Part shown: positions 37,542-47,100 of the stretch, piece by piece
Layout: the number at the start of each line of letters is the position of its first letter
Numbering within the stretch: position 1 is the first letter of the stretch
Source of the DNA: Hyphomicrobium sp.
GTDB taxonomy: Bacteria; Pseudomonadota; Alphaproteobacteria; Rhizobiales; Hyphomicrobiaceae
Assembly (NCBI GenBank): GCA_002928955.1
Contig: PERT01000010.1
Span: 1-64,000, forward strand
Reading direction: 5' to 3'
Length of the DNA stretch: 64,000 bases
Translations under genes and position numbers: made by a program
Notes under the pieces: generated by a model
Told to the model about the DNA's origin: nothing
The model's database searches: none
What the model saw: only the letters and a program-made list of their open reading frames with translations

Positions 37542-39392
37542 CTACTTCCCGTCCTCGATCCACCAGGTATCGAGCGAGAAGCCGCTGATCGGCGTTCGCG
37601 GGGGGCCGTTCAAGTGCCGCCAGTGCGCAACCCACTGTTTCGGCACATGGAACAATGGGATCACATAATCCCCCGACAGCAACACGCGGTCGAGGGCGCG
37701 GACGGCTGACACAAAGCTTTCCGCCGTGGTCGCCTGCAGCATCGCCGAGATCATTGCGTCCGCGGCCGCCGTCTTAACGCCCGCGAAATTATAGGTCCCC
37801 TCGACCCCGGCCGAGCGTTCCGACCAGCGGAACAGCTGCTCGTTCCCCGGCGACAGCGACGAGGTCCACGTGACCTGGATCATGTCGTAGTCGTAAGTGG
37901 TCAGCCGCGCCTGATACTGCGCGCTATCGACTACGCGCACCCGCGCCTCGATGCCGAGCCGTTCGAGATCGGACGTGAAGTTCAGCAGCATCCGTTGATG
38001 CGCCGTGGTGTTGGCCAGGATCTCAAAGGCCAGCGGCTGGCCGGTCTTCGATTGCACGAGCTTCGACCCGCGCTGCTCGTAGCCCGCGTCTTTCAACAGC
38101 GCCAGCGCCTGCCGCCAGTTGTCGCGGTTCTGCCCCGAGCCGTCGGTCTCTGGCAGGCGGTAGGTTCCAGCCAGTACCTCGGGTTTCAGGCTGGCGGCAT
38201 AGGGTTTGAGCAGCCGCGACTCTTCCAAATCCAATGGCCGCCGCGCAGCCGACAGCACGGAGCGCTCGAAGTAGCTCTCCGTGCGCTTGAATAGCCCGAA
38301 ATAAAGGCTCTTGTTGAGAAACTCGAAATTGAACAGCCGGATCAGCGCCTGCCGCACGCGAGTGTCCTGGAAATGCGACCGCCGTGTGTTGAAGGCGAGC
38401 GCCGTCATGCCGGCCGGCACCGTCGTCTCAAGCTCGCGCTTGACGATGCGGCCATCGGTGTAGGCCGCCACCTTGTAACCCTCGGCCCACCGGGCCGGGT
38501 CTTCCTCTACGCGCAGATCGATGTCGCCCGTCTTGAAGGCTTCGAGCATCGTCGTCGCATCCCGAAAGTAGTCGTAGCGGATCTCGGCGAAGTTGAACCG
38601 GCCGCGGTTGACCGGCAGATCGCGGCCCCAGTAGTTCGGGTTTCGATCGTAGGTGACGGTGCGGCCGGCCTCGATCTTGCCGAACGTGTACGGCCCCGAG
38701 GCGACGAACGGCAGCAGCGTCGTGCGATCGAACGTCTCGGCCGTGAACGCGTGCTTCGCCATCACTGGCATCAGGCCCATGATCAGCGGCATCTCGCGGT
38801 CGAAGCGGGCGGGCGCGCCAGGTGCAACCTCCTGCGCGTCCTCGGGTTTGAACGTAAACCGCACCACGCGGTCGGAGATCTTCTCGGCCTTGTCCACCTT
38901 CTTGTAGTATGTGCGGAAGTTGGGCCGGCCCTTTTCCTTGAGAAGGTCGAACGAGAACAACACGTCGTCGGTGGTCACCGGTTTGCCGTCTGAAAACGTC
39001 GCCATCGGATGCAGGTGGAAGGTGATCGCGCTGCGGTCGTCGGGCACTTCGATGGCCGTGGCCAGTAGTCCATAGAGCGAGAACGGTTCGTCCTGGCCGC
39101 GCGTCAGCAGGCTCTCGATGACATGGTCGCGCACCCCATTGGGCGCCACGCCCTTGACAATCAACGGATTTAAGCTGTCGAATGTGCCGTTGACGCCGAG
39201 GGTGACACGGCCACCCTTCGGCGCGCCCGGGTTCACATAACCGAAGTGGGGGAAGCCTGCAGGTTCCTTCACCACGCCATGCATCGCGATGCCGTGCAGA
39301 GGCGGAGCGGAAACGCGCGGCTCTGCTACGGCCGCGGTCTGGTACGCGGCGAGCAGGATCGTGGCGAGGGTGAATGCAACAGGGCGCGACAT
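37542..39392 (-). CDS. ABC transporter peptide/oligopeptide-type substrate-binding protein
   Basis: This 616-aa periplasmic solute-binding protein of family 5 has a signal peptide (MSRPVAFTLATILLAAYQTA), FGYVNPGAPKGGRVTLGVNG, a TFDSLNPLIVKG block, FHLHPMATFSDGKPVTTDDV (family signature), the YDRNPNYWG segment, and a C-terminal YVIPLFHVPKQWVAHW. The pattern FPHFGYVNPGAPKGG resembles YejA/oligopeptide binders that work with YejBEF importers, but no permease or ATPase gene is adjacent. The ATG is taken at the signal peptide; the open frame extends much further upstream without meaning. Confidence 0.9.
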   Translation of the reverse strand: MSRPVAFTLATILLAAYQTAAVAEPRVSAPPLHGIAMHGVVKEPAGFPHFGYVNPGAPKGGRVTLGVNGTFDSLNPLIVKGVAPNGVRDHVIESLLTRGQDEPFSLYGLLATAIEVPDDRSAITFHLHPMATFSDGKPVTTDDVLFSFDLLKEKGRPNFRTYYKKVDKAEKISDRVVRFTFKPEDAQEVAPGAPARFDREMPLIMGLMPVMAKHAFTAETFDRTTLLPFVASGPYTFGKIEAGRTVTYDRNPNYWGRDLPVNRGRFNFAEIRYDYFRDATTMLEAFKTGDIDLRVEEDPARWAEGYKVAAYTDGRIVKRELETTVPAGMTALAFNTRRSHFQDTRVRQALIRLFNFEFLNKSLYFGLFKRTESYFERSVLSAARRPLDLEESRLLKPYAASLKPEVLAGTYRLPETDGSGQNRDNWRQALALLKDAGYEQRGSKLVQSKTGQPLAFEILANTTAHQRMLLNFTSDLERLGIEARVRVVDSAQYQARLTTYDYDMIQVTWTSSLSPGNEQLFRWSERSAGVEGTYNFAGVKTAAADAMISAMLQATTAESFVSAVRALDRVLLSGDYVIPLFHVPKQWVAHWRHLNGPPRTPISGFSLDTWWIEDGK

Positions 39393-39724
39393 CTGATCCG
39401 TGAGTTGTCGAAGTGCGTCATGATACGGAACTACCGCGGTACGAAAGCACACCATCCGGGCATCCTTTAGCACAACTGCGGCACGATCTGGGTGCGGCCC
39501 CGGGCGACGACCATAGCCAGCGTGCGTGGCGGGTTTGCAACGGCACCACAGGCACTGTACCGGCAACGGCCAGAGGCGCAAAACTCGGCCACGGGATTGC
39601 CGCAATCCGAGCTTTAGTCCCCGCCAGTAGGCAATCATCGTGTCGCTGGCTGCGCGGAGTATCGAGCGCGCCGGTATCGGAGCTGAGCTGGCGGGACCGG
39701 CTCTCAAGGAGAGGCAAAATCTAC
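39393..39724. other. Divergent intergenic region between the SBP gene and the IalB-like gene
   Basis: About 330 bp between two divergent genes, expected to contain both promoters. I do not see a hairpin, repeat or small gene that stands out. AAGGAGAGG just before 39725 is the ribosome site of the plus-strand gene. Confidence 0.4.
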
Positions 39725-40582
39725 ATGAAAATGATTGGTGTAACCACCCGCTTGGCAGCTTTGACTGCGGTTCTGGCGTTCGGAGTCTCGGCGTCGGCCC
39801 CGGCTTTTGCTCAGGAAAAGAAGAAAGAGCCGGCCAAGCCCGCCGCGGCGCCAGCCGCCAAGGAAGCCGCTCCGGCCAAGGATGCCGCGGCGGCGGCCTC
39901 AAAGAGTGCCTGGGTCAAGCTTTGTGAAAAGGCGGCGTTGGCCAGGAAGGACAAGGACGGCAAGGCCGTCACGGAAGAGAAGAGCATCTGCCTCACGCAC
40001 CATGAGCGCCTCGACGGCAACACAGGCATGGTGCTCGTCTCCGCCGCGATCCGCCAGGTCGAGGGTTCGGACAAGCAGCACCTCATGATCATGGTCCCGA
40101 TCGGTATGGCCATTCCCGCCGGCGTCCGCGCCGCGATCTACTCGAAAGAGCAGTGGGAGAAGGCGGCCAAGAACGAGAAGATCGACGAAAAGACTTTGAA
40201 GCCCATCGATCTCAAGTACTCGCTCTGCCACCCGGCGGGGTGCACCGCCGAGGTCGAGGCCAGCGCCGACGTCATAACCCAGTTGAAAGGTGGCGCCGGT
40301 CTGATGGTTCTCGCAATCAATGCCGCGGCCCAGCCGATCGGCTTCCCGGTGCCGCTCGACGGCTTCGGTGAGGCATTCACTGGAAAGCCGGTCGACAATG
40401 CCGAGTACGGAAAGGCCCGCGCCCAGCTGATGAACTCGATCAAGCAGCGCCAGGCCGAACTCATCGAACAGTACAAGAAGGAACAGGCCGACAAAGGTGC
40501 AGCTGGTGGTCCGCCCGCCGCTGCAGCCGCGGCTCCGGCCGCCAAGCCGGCCGCTGCGGCACCGGCCGAGAAGAAGAAATAA
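39725..40582 (+). CDS. Invasion-associated locus B (IalB) family protein
   Basis: This 285-aa protein has a signal peptide (1-30, ending APAFAQ), a Lys/Ala/Pro-rich linker, and an IalB-like domain (about 60-230) with WVKLCEKAAL, CLTHHERLDGNTGMVLVSAA, IMVPIGMAIPAGVRAAI and LKYSLCHPAGCTAEVEAS (disulfide pair). The C terminus is again low complexity (A, P, K). IalB of Bartonella is linked to erythrocyte invasion, but free-living alphaproteobacteria carry homologues of unknown role. A strong terminator follows. Confidence 0.9.
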   Translation: MKMIGVTTRLAALTAVLAFGVSASAPAFAQEKKKEPAKPAAAPAAKEAAPAKDAAAAASKSAWVKLCEKAALARKDKDGKAVTEEKSICLTHHERLDGNTGMVLVSAAIRQVEGSDKQHLMIMVPIGMAIPAGVRAAIYSKEQWEKAAKNEKIDEKTLKPIDLKYSLCHPAGCTAEVEASADVITQLKGGAGLMVLAINAAAQPIGFPVPLDGFGEAFTGKPVDNAEYGKARAQLMNSIKQRQAELIEQYKKEQADKGAAGGPPAAAAAAPAAKPAAAAPAEKKK

Positions 40583-40606
40583 GCGTCACGGCACAACGCC
40601 AAAAAT

Positions 40607-40640
40607 GAACCGCTCGGGGTCCCTCCCGGGCGGTTCTTTT
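40607..40640 (+). terminator. Intrinsic terminator after the IalB-like gene
   Basis: GAACCGCTCGGG and CCCGGGCGGTTC pair into a 12-bp stem (one G-T pair) with a 6-nt loop, followed directly by TTTTAT. It starts 25 bp after the stop codon. Confidence 0.92.
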
Positions 40641-40663
40641 ATGCGTGTTTACAAGAAACGCTT

Positions 40664-40683
40664 CGGGTGCCGGCACGCACCCG
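40664..40683 (-). terminator. Possible weak terminator after hspQ
   Basis: Read on the minus strand, CGGGTGC and GCACCCG form a 7-bp stem with a 6-nt loop four bases after the hspQ stop. The following sequence has only scattered T residues, so termination efficiency is doubtful. Confidence 0.35.
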
Positions 40684-40687
40684 CGCC

Positions 40688-41098
40688 TCAGTGCGCCTGG
40701 AGGAAAATCGCCCGGTAGTTGCCGCGATCGTCTTCCCTGAACAGTTCCGCGACCTGCGGATGGCGCACCGGCACGCCCGTCTTGTCAGCCAGCAGGTTCT
40801 GCTCCGATACGTAGGCGATGTATTCGGTATCTTCGTTTTCGGCGAGCAGGTGGTAGTACGGTTGGTCCTTTCTCGGCCGGATCTCCTCGGGGATCGACAG
40901 CCACCACTCTTCGGTGTTGTTGAACACCGGGTCGATATCGAACACCACGCCGCGGAACGGATAAACGCGGTGACGCACGACATTGCCGACCGCGAACTTC
41001 GCAATCTTCATTTTGCCAGCGGTCCTGGTCTTCGCTTTGGCCTTGGTCTTCGGTTTGGAAGTCGCGGCCCGCGGACTGATGATCTTTGGTTTCTCCAT
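40688..41098 (-). CDS. hspQ: Heat shock protein HspQ (YccV-like)
   Basis: The HspQ domain spans about residues 30-130: AKFAVGNVVRHRVYPFRGVV, FDIDPVFNNTEEWWLSIPEE, RPRKDQPYYHLLAENEDTEY. HspQ is a small heat-shock protein that is both a Lon substrate and a specificity-enhancing factor for Lon; the fold also binds hemimethylated DNA in E. coli. The 29-residue Lys/Ala/Thr-rich leader (KPKTKAKAKTRTAGK) may be real or may mean that translation starts at the ATG giving MKIAKFAVG. It stands alone, convergent with the IalB-like gene. Confidence 0.9.
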   Translation of the reverse strand: MEKPKIISPRAATSKPKTKAKAKTRTAGKMKIAKFAVGNVVRHRVYPFRGVVFDIDPVFNNTEEWWLSIPEEIRPRKDQPYYHLLAENEDTEYIAYVSEQNLLADKTGVPVRHPQVAELFREDDRGNYRAIFLQAH

Positions 41099-42020
41099 AC
41101 CCCTATTCCACGCGAGGCGAGCCCGCCTGTCAATCGCCGTCGGCGTGGACGGTTCATATCCCGTTGCCGCGGTGCTTCACTGCCGCAATTCCCTCTCCCC
41201 GATGTTCCCTGGAGAGAGCCGGGAGAAGGGCAACATGGTTTGTGGGAGCGCATGTTCGACACACCGGCCCCGTGGCCGGCCGGCGAGACATCCGTCCGTC
41301 GAGTTGCGGCCCGTCCTGGGTCCCCCCAGTCGATCGCTTCAATGCCGGCAATGATTGCGCAACGCGTGGTGTCTTGCTCCAATTCACTCGTCGAACGGGG
41401 AGAACACGTATCGCGATGATGCAACAGGCGAAGCATCGGTCATGCCGACCGAACGCCGCGGAGCTCCCCGATCACTGCCCGCACCGTCGTCTCCTATAGA
41501 TCCGGCGGATTACTGTGCGTTCGGAGTATGCACTTCACGGCCGAACGCAAACGGGCGCGGACGGTGTCGCGGTGGTCGCGATCGACCGTTACTTTGGTCT
41601 TGAGGGCATTCAGCACGACGGCTGCAATTTGCGCAGGTTCTCGTCGCCCCTGTGTCAGCAACGGCGCTCTGGCTGTTGGCAAGCGCTTCGCAGTCCGAAC
41701 ACCTCGCGTGCGAGGATCCTCGCGCCCGTGCCGGATGATGTGCTGAATACGGACGCAACAAATTTAGCCAGAATAGTGAGATCGCCGTCGCTCTTGCAAA
41801 GCGATTGCCGCGCTGTCCTTGCTGCACGCGTGAGCGAGGCACGAGGAACGTTTGAGTTTAGTGACACGGTAAGATTAGCTGGCTGTTGTACTTGGCTCTG
41901 AGGTAAAATTGTATCTTCAAACGAGGTGCCGCCCCGTCCGCTCACGCCATCGCCAATAATCTCGCAATCTTTGGCCAAGTCTAGGCCTCAACTCATCGGA
42001 TGAGGAGCATTCGAAAAAGA
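41099..42020. other. Long gene-poor stretch before the caspase/CHAT cluster
   Basis: About 920 bp without a supportable gene. Short frames on both strands overlap without domain or ribosome-site support. The second half (from about 41.7 kb) is visibly richer in A+T than the housekeeping region and continues into the low-GC end of the first caspase gene. It may be decayed sequence at the edge of an acquired segment. Confidence 0.4.
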
Positions 42021-43586
42021 TCAGTCGAGTTCCATTGAAACAGGGAATGGCACGTAACCGACATACCCCGCCTGCTTCAGGCAACTCGCCTCTCCTTGAA
42101 GTATTCGCCCCTGGAGTTTCAAATTAAAGCTGCACTGAGATCTCGTACCTACCGCCAACTTCGACGTAATCACGATGCCACGTGCGCCAATTCTAATGTC
42201 TCCAGTATGGTGTTCGCTACGATCGCCACGTATCGACCAGATCGTACCTTTGGCCTGAGACAAATCGTTGACGTTGTGCTGAAACGTCAGTACTCCACCC
42301 GTGTCGTCGTACATCTTGCGAAGCCCTCCCCCCTGCAAACTGCGAAGCGCGTTATTTCTATCTCGCTGTTGCGTAATCTGCTGGGCTTCCTTTACCTGCG
42401 ACCAAAGCCACGGAGGTAGATCAAATCGAATCAAGAATTGCTTGTTATTTATGAACCAAGCTCCTAGCGCGAATATCCGATCATCGTCCCGTGCAGACGA
42501 AAGTCCTTCCTTTATAAGCTCGCGAACTTGAAGGTCATTGTTGGCTTCTACAGCCTTCTTAAGACGCTCCCTGAACTCGTCTTTCGCTATTCTTCCGAGT
42601 TCCACTTCCGGAATGACCTTGTTGCTATCGTTTACCCGCGCTGTCTCCGATGCGCCAGATCCGGCCACTGCTTTTACCGGCGGTGGCAACCGCAACTGTC
42701 CCGCCTCGAACACGAAGTCGCCCCGGTCATAGCCGAGTGCGTTCAGCTTGCCGTAGCGCGGCGTCTGCTTGTTGCCCGTCAGGTTGGTCAACTTGTCGTG
42801 CAGGAAGAGGCCGAGCTCGGACCCTGTGATATAGCCGTCGCCATTTGCGTCGGCTTGCGGTTCCCTGCCGGCAAGCGCATCAAGGAACAGCTGGCGAAAC
42901 GTGCCGTCGTCGGCGACGAGTTGCTCGGCCTCGCCCGACGACACGAACTGGCGGACCGGCTCGGCCGTCGCCAGTGTGATCGCCGCGGGTGGCGTGGCGC
43001 GGGCCACGTTGAACACACTGCCGGAGAAGCAGGAATCGAAGATCGCCAGCACGTGCTTGGCCTTCGCCTCGCGCATGTACTCGCCAAAGCGGCGCACCGA
43101 TATCGCCCGGCGACGGAACGCCGTGGCGTTGTCTGGCCCCACCGCGTCGGCGGGCACGATATAGCCCTCACCATCGATGGTATGGCCGTGCCCGGCGAAC
43201 CACAGCAGTAGCCGCGCCTCCGGATCGGCGCCCTCGACGACGAAGAAATCCTTCAGCGCCCGGTCGAGATCATCGGACTTGAGATCCTTGAGTAGCGTCA
43301 CCACGAAGCCCTGGGCCTTCAGCGCGTCGGCTACTCCCAGAGCATCCTTGACGGCGCCCGATAGCTTCGGCCAACCCCTCTCGGTGTAACTGTCGATACC
43401 GATGACGAGGGCCTTGGACTTCGCGTAAAGCCGCACCTTCCCGGCTTCCGGCGCATCGGTGCGAGGCGCGGCGCGCAGCGTGACATCGAGTGCGCCGGAT
43501 TGTGCGAGCGCGGGCACGGGGCCCAACGCGATCAGTGCGAACAGCACGAACGCCAAGCGTGCGATGACGTGTGCGTCCCCGCCCAT
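42021..43586 (-). CDS. Exported caspase-family protein with EF-hand loop (caspase A)
   Basis: This 521-aa C14 peptidase has a signal peptide (to ALAQ), a caspase domain (about 50-300) with catalytic His133 in WFAGHG and Cys186 in IFDSCFSG, and a canonical EF-hand loop (DANGDGYITGSE, residues 246-257) inside that domain. The C-terminal 200 residues form an unidentified domain (RLKKAVEANNDLQVRELIKE, GTIWSIRGDRSEHHTGDIRI). It lacks the propeller chassis of its three larger neighbours. The ATG is chosen at MGGDAHVI; a TTG eight codons upstream is possible. It is the last gene of the cluster, with a 580-bp gap before it, so it may have its own promoter. The 3' half has lower G+C. Confidence 0.87.
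   Translation of the reverse strand: MGGDAHVIARLAFVLFALIALGPVPALAQSGALDVTLRAAPRTDAPEAGKVRLYAKSKALVIGIDSYTERGWPKLSGAVKDALGVADALKAQGFVVTLLKDLKSDDLDRALKDFFVVEGADPEARLLLWFAGHGHTIDGEGYIVPADAVGPDNATAFRRRAISVRRFGEYMREAKAKHVLAIFDSCFSGSVFNVARATPPAAITLATAEPVRQFVSSGEAEQLVADDGTFRQLFLDALAGREPQADANGDGYITGSELGLFLHDKLTNLTGNKQTPRYGKLNALGYDRGDFVFEAGQLRLPPPVKAVAGSGASETARVNDSNKVIPEVELGRIAKDEFRERLKKAVEANNDLQVRELIKEGLSSARDDDRIFALGAWFINNKQFLIRFDLPPWLWSQVKEAQQITQQRDRNNALRSLQGGGLRKMYDDTGGVLTFQHNVNDLSQAKGTIWSIRGDRSEHHTGDIRIGARGIVITSKLAVGTRSQCSFNLKLQGRILQGEASCLKQAGYVGYVPFPVSMELD
42816..42851 (-). other. EF-hand calcium-binding loop in caspase A
   Basis: The 12-residue loop D-A-N-G-D-G-Y-I-T-G-S-E has acidic or oxygen ligands at positions 1, 3, 5, 9 and 12, Gly at 6 and Ile at 8, the complete EF-hand consensus. 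Confidence 0.8.
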
Positions 43587-44170
43587 TGTGATGCCGATCC
43601 CGCCAATCAAAGACTCGCCCCCTCGCCCGAGGAGGATAACGGGGAGTTTAGCACGACTATGGTCATGCCTGCCAACTAGCCGACTTAGGCTTCCACGATC
43701 CCAATCCGGATTTTCAGGCCGAGTTGCCGGTTGGTTTCAAATGGGTCAATGAAGACTGCGAAGCAGCATTCGATCAATCTATATCGATAGCCGATTTCTA
43801 TTTGCCAAGCGCGTAGTTTGCCAGAGGCGCAGGGTGTGTGATCGGACCTCCACCGGTTCGGTGGAGAGCCGAAGGGTAAAAACATTTTTTTACACGTCTT
43901 AGCAATTAGTTATATGGCGGTGGAGGCAGTCATGGGCGAGGCTGTCTCAGGCCGGAATTGCGCAGGATCAGGGAATTTTGTCAGATTCAGGGGATTTTTC
44001 GAGGCTAAGAACGACGAATTACAACGAGATTTCCGCCACTTAGCTGGAAAATTCCCTGCAGACCTAACAGGGAATTTTGCAGGTGGAACAGGGAATTTTT
44101 TCAAGGGTGCAGGGAACGACCGCGGAACATCAGGGAACGATCCCGATCTGGTCCGAGTTGCCCGCACCCC
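43587..44170. other. Intergenic region with degenerate CAGGGAATTTT repeats
   Basis: About 580 bp between two minus-strand caspase genes. The part from about 43965 to 44140 holds repeated copies of (A/C)AGGGAATTTT-like words in both orientations. No gene is supported; a 123-aa plus-strand frame here is a product of the repeats. A promoter for caspase A should lie near 43590-43700. Confidence 0.5.
43967..44142. repeat. Dispersed CAGGGAATTTT-type short repeats
   Basis: At least five copies of CAGGGAA(T/C) are seen (around 43970, 43990 in variant form, 44068, 44089, 44120 and 44139), and one inverse copy AAAATTCCCTG (about 44049-44059). Spacing is irregular, so this is not a CRISPR or a tandem array. 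Confidence 0.6.
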
Positions 44171-47100
44171 TCAAAACAGCGAGAAGTCGCCGACCATCAG
44201 GTTCCGTGCGATCCACGGTGTCTGCGTACCGACCTCACTCGCGCCCTTCTGGGCTGCAACACCTTCTCTTGCCGGGCGCCCGTAGACAATCACCTTTTGC
44301 TTCACTCCGCGCAACAGTTCGCTGATCTCGATCATACCGTTCTTGTCGAGATCGTGTTCCGCGCGGCGCCCTGCGATTACATCCGCGACAGCAAGGCTGA
44401 ACAACCCGCCGCCCACGCTCGGACTCTCGTAGGAGAACTCGCGGCCCTTAGAGGCCGCAAACAAGACCACGTTCGATGGCATCGCAGCCAAAGCCTGTGC
44501 CGCAATGTCATCGTTGCTTGCAAAGAATTGCGTCCCCGCCATGCCGCTGTGGCACGCATCGAGCAACACCACGACTCGTCCCTTGAAATTTCGGAAGCTC
44601 TCGGCGAGGTCCGGCCACGAGATCGCTGTGTTTTTGAGGTCGGTGAGAACCGTATCGTGCATTGCTAGGTAGAATTGTCCCTTGGCGTCGCCGACGCCGT
44701 GGCCGGAGAACGACAAGACTAGCGTCTCACCCGGCTCAGCGCTGCTTGTCACTTCTTCGACTGCAGCGAGAACCGAAGCTCTCGTGACGAGATTATTCAC
44801 GAGCGGTTTGACCTTGCCGACGGCACGTCCGGCGGCACTGGCCGACGTCCTGACCGCATCCACGAGCCGACCGGCATCCGCAGCCGCGACATGCAGGGGC
44901 GGGAGGCCGGAGCCGGTGTAGGTATCGACGCCAATCGCGACTATCGAAATACGGCCTAGTGAGGGTGGCGCACCCAGGTCGCGTCCCATCGGCTGGCTTG
45001 CCATACCCGCGCCGTCGATAGCAAGTAGCGTGGCCCATCGCGCACCTGGAAGCCGCGCAACATCGAGTGGAGCGTTGCGCGGATCGGCAATGGGCTCTAT
45101 GCGGTCGGTCAGCACTCCATCTTGATACACATGCACTGCACGCACGCCATTCGGCGCATCCACAATCGCTTTCCCGACGATGCGTCCGGCCTCAGCTGTC
45201 TCCAGCCTGCCGTCGAGTACCGGTGGCGTCTGGACCGCCGGCTTCGGCAACAGCTCACCCCCCAGGACTTTCCGCGCCAAGCCGGGCACGCGAAGCGTGC
45301 GCTCGAACTGGTGGAAGGCGTAGCTGCCGGACCGACCGGGAAGGCGGACGTTGACGAGTTGGGCGCCCTCGACAGAGGCGTCATAGAGCGCGTCATCGGT
45401 CCAGACGACGATCTCGTCATCCACAATGCGACCACGCAAGCGAACCGTGCCATCGGAGACGCGATGGATGAAGAACGAGCCGTCGGCGTCGATCTGAAGT
45501 AACAGTTTGGCAGTTGGATCAATCATCACCTCAGCGAGGCGCGCGGTGCCCGGCCACTGCGGCCACGAACGCACAGTCCGCTTCGCGGACCACTGGACGA
45601 GTTCGGCGGTCCGGGTGACCTTGTTTACCGCAAGCATCAGGCCGTCGCCGAACCACCAGACACCGACGTCACCCGACGACAGACGTTCGAGCCTCTCCTG
45701 CGCGAACGTCTTGAAGATCGGATTGCCGTAGACGGGTCCGAAGTTTGCAATACCGCCTGCGCTGATCACATGGATGTTGTCGTAGAAGACTACCGACTCT
45801 GTGCCGATGTTCGGGCATAGCTTCCAAAGCAGCCATTCTGCCCCGGTTGCCTTCCCGATCTCGAAAGCGCCGACCACCCCCTTGCCCAACGAGATCGGGT
45901 CGCCGACGCGCTCGTAGTGGCTCATCTCGCCCATTCCGCAGGATTCGTCACCCAGTTCCGGTCGACCGAGCGTCAAGGAGAAGCGGTCCGCCGCCCGAGG
46001 CCAACGGCTTGATATGGCGGCTAGCAATTCCGCTGGGTTGTTGAAAGATAACGACTTGGTCCTGCCCGTGCTCCAGGTGACGCCTGTCACTTCGCGCAAC
46101 TGCGAGGTTGCCGATTGATCCACTTGGCCACTCGACCTTGCTAAGGCGGAAGTCACTGATCCGAAGCTGCGCAGCTTCGGCAAGCTGGCGATACGCGCGT
46201 CAGAAACAGACAGATACTTCGGTTCGCGCACGCGCCCGATTACGTGCTCATGCTCCTGCCAGTTTCGGACGACATTGAAGAGAGCGTCTCCATCGTCCAG
46301 CTCATAGGACGCGACGGGGGCCTTTGTTGTGTTCTCGAAGCTCGAGATCAGAGCACGGAGTCGCCCTTCTTGACCGGCCGTGTTCCAACTTCCTTTCGGA
46401 CATCTGACGAGTGGCAACTGATCAATTCTTGCGTCTCCGTTGATCAGATCCAATACCTGAAATAGTGAGTTTTCGAGATCGAAACGGGCACCGCCACCCG
46501 GCTCGGTGAGCGGCTGAACGCCTGCGCCCCCTCCTGTGTCACACGGTCTGTGGCCACTCATGATCGAGCTGTGAACGTGGAAGCGACCGAGAAAAGTTCG
46601 GTCTGTCAGGAGGTAGCTGTCCTTCAAGTCCCAAAGGACAGCGTGCCCTTGAACATGATTTAGGACTTTCCCATCGACGGTGTCGGCGTAGCCAAAGACG
46701 GACCACACGGCATTTTGATGTTCTTGTGGAACCTTGGTCGCCTCGAAAGCCACGAAACGTCCAGTGGGTGAGAAGCGCGGCTCCTTGCCTTCAATACGGG
46801 CGATCTCGGTCTCGCCGGGCATCTCGATCAACTGGAACCACGTCGGATGAACGCGAAGCAGGCGCGCCCCGTCACTCGACAGGATGCGCTTCGGTTCCGT
46901 TGAAATATCGGCGTCCGGCAATGCGAGGACGGACGGGCGGCCAGCTTGGACATCGAGCGCGACTTCTCCGCGCGAACCCCGGCGGGTTTCGCGGCACGGC
47001 TGCGCATGGCCGATCCCGATCGCACGGACCTGTTGTGGCCCCGCCGTCAGCAGCTCGATCGACAATTTTCCGGTGCGTGGAACGCCGCCGTAGAGCGGCA

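Noticed and set aside
39413-39724. N-terminal extension of the IalB-like protein
   Set aside because: The extra 104 residues precede a clear signal peptide, and AAGGAGAGG lies right before the ATG at 39725.
41515-41978. Two opposing frames of 107-128 aa in the 41-42 kb gap
   Set aside because: No homology, no Shine-Dalgarno site, and they are mutually antisense; more likely decayed or non-coding sequence.
43967-44142. Possible CRISPR array
   Set aside because: Repeats are about 11 nt, irregularly spaced and in both orientations; no cas genes are in the window.
43914-44285. Plus-strand 123-aa frame with GNF repeats
   Set aside because: It results from translation of the CAGGGAATTTT repeats and runs into the 3' end of caspase B on the other strand; no ribosome site.
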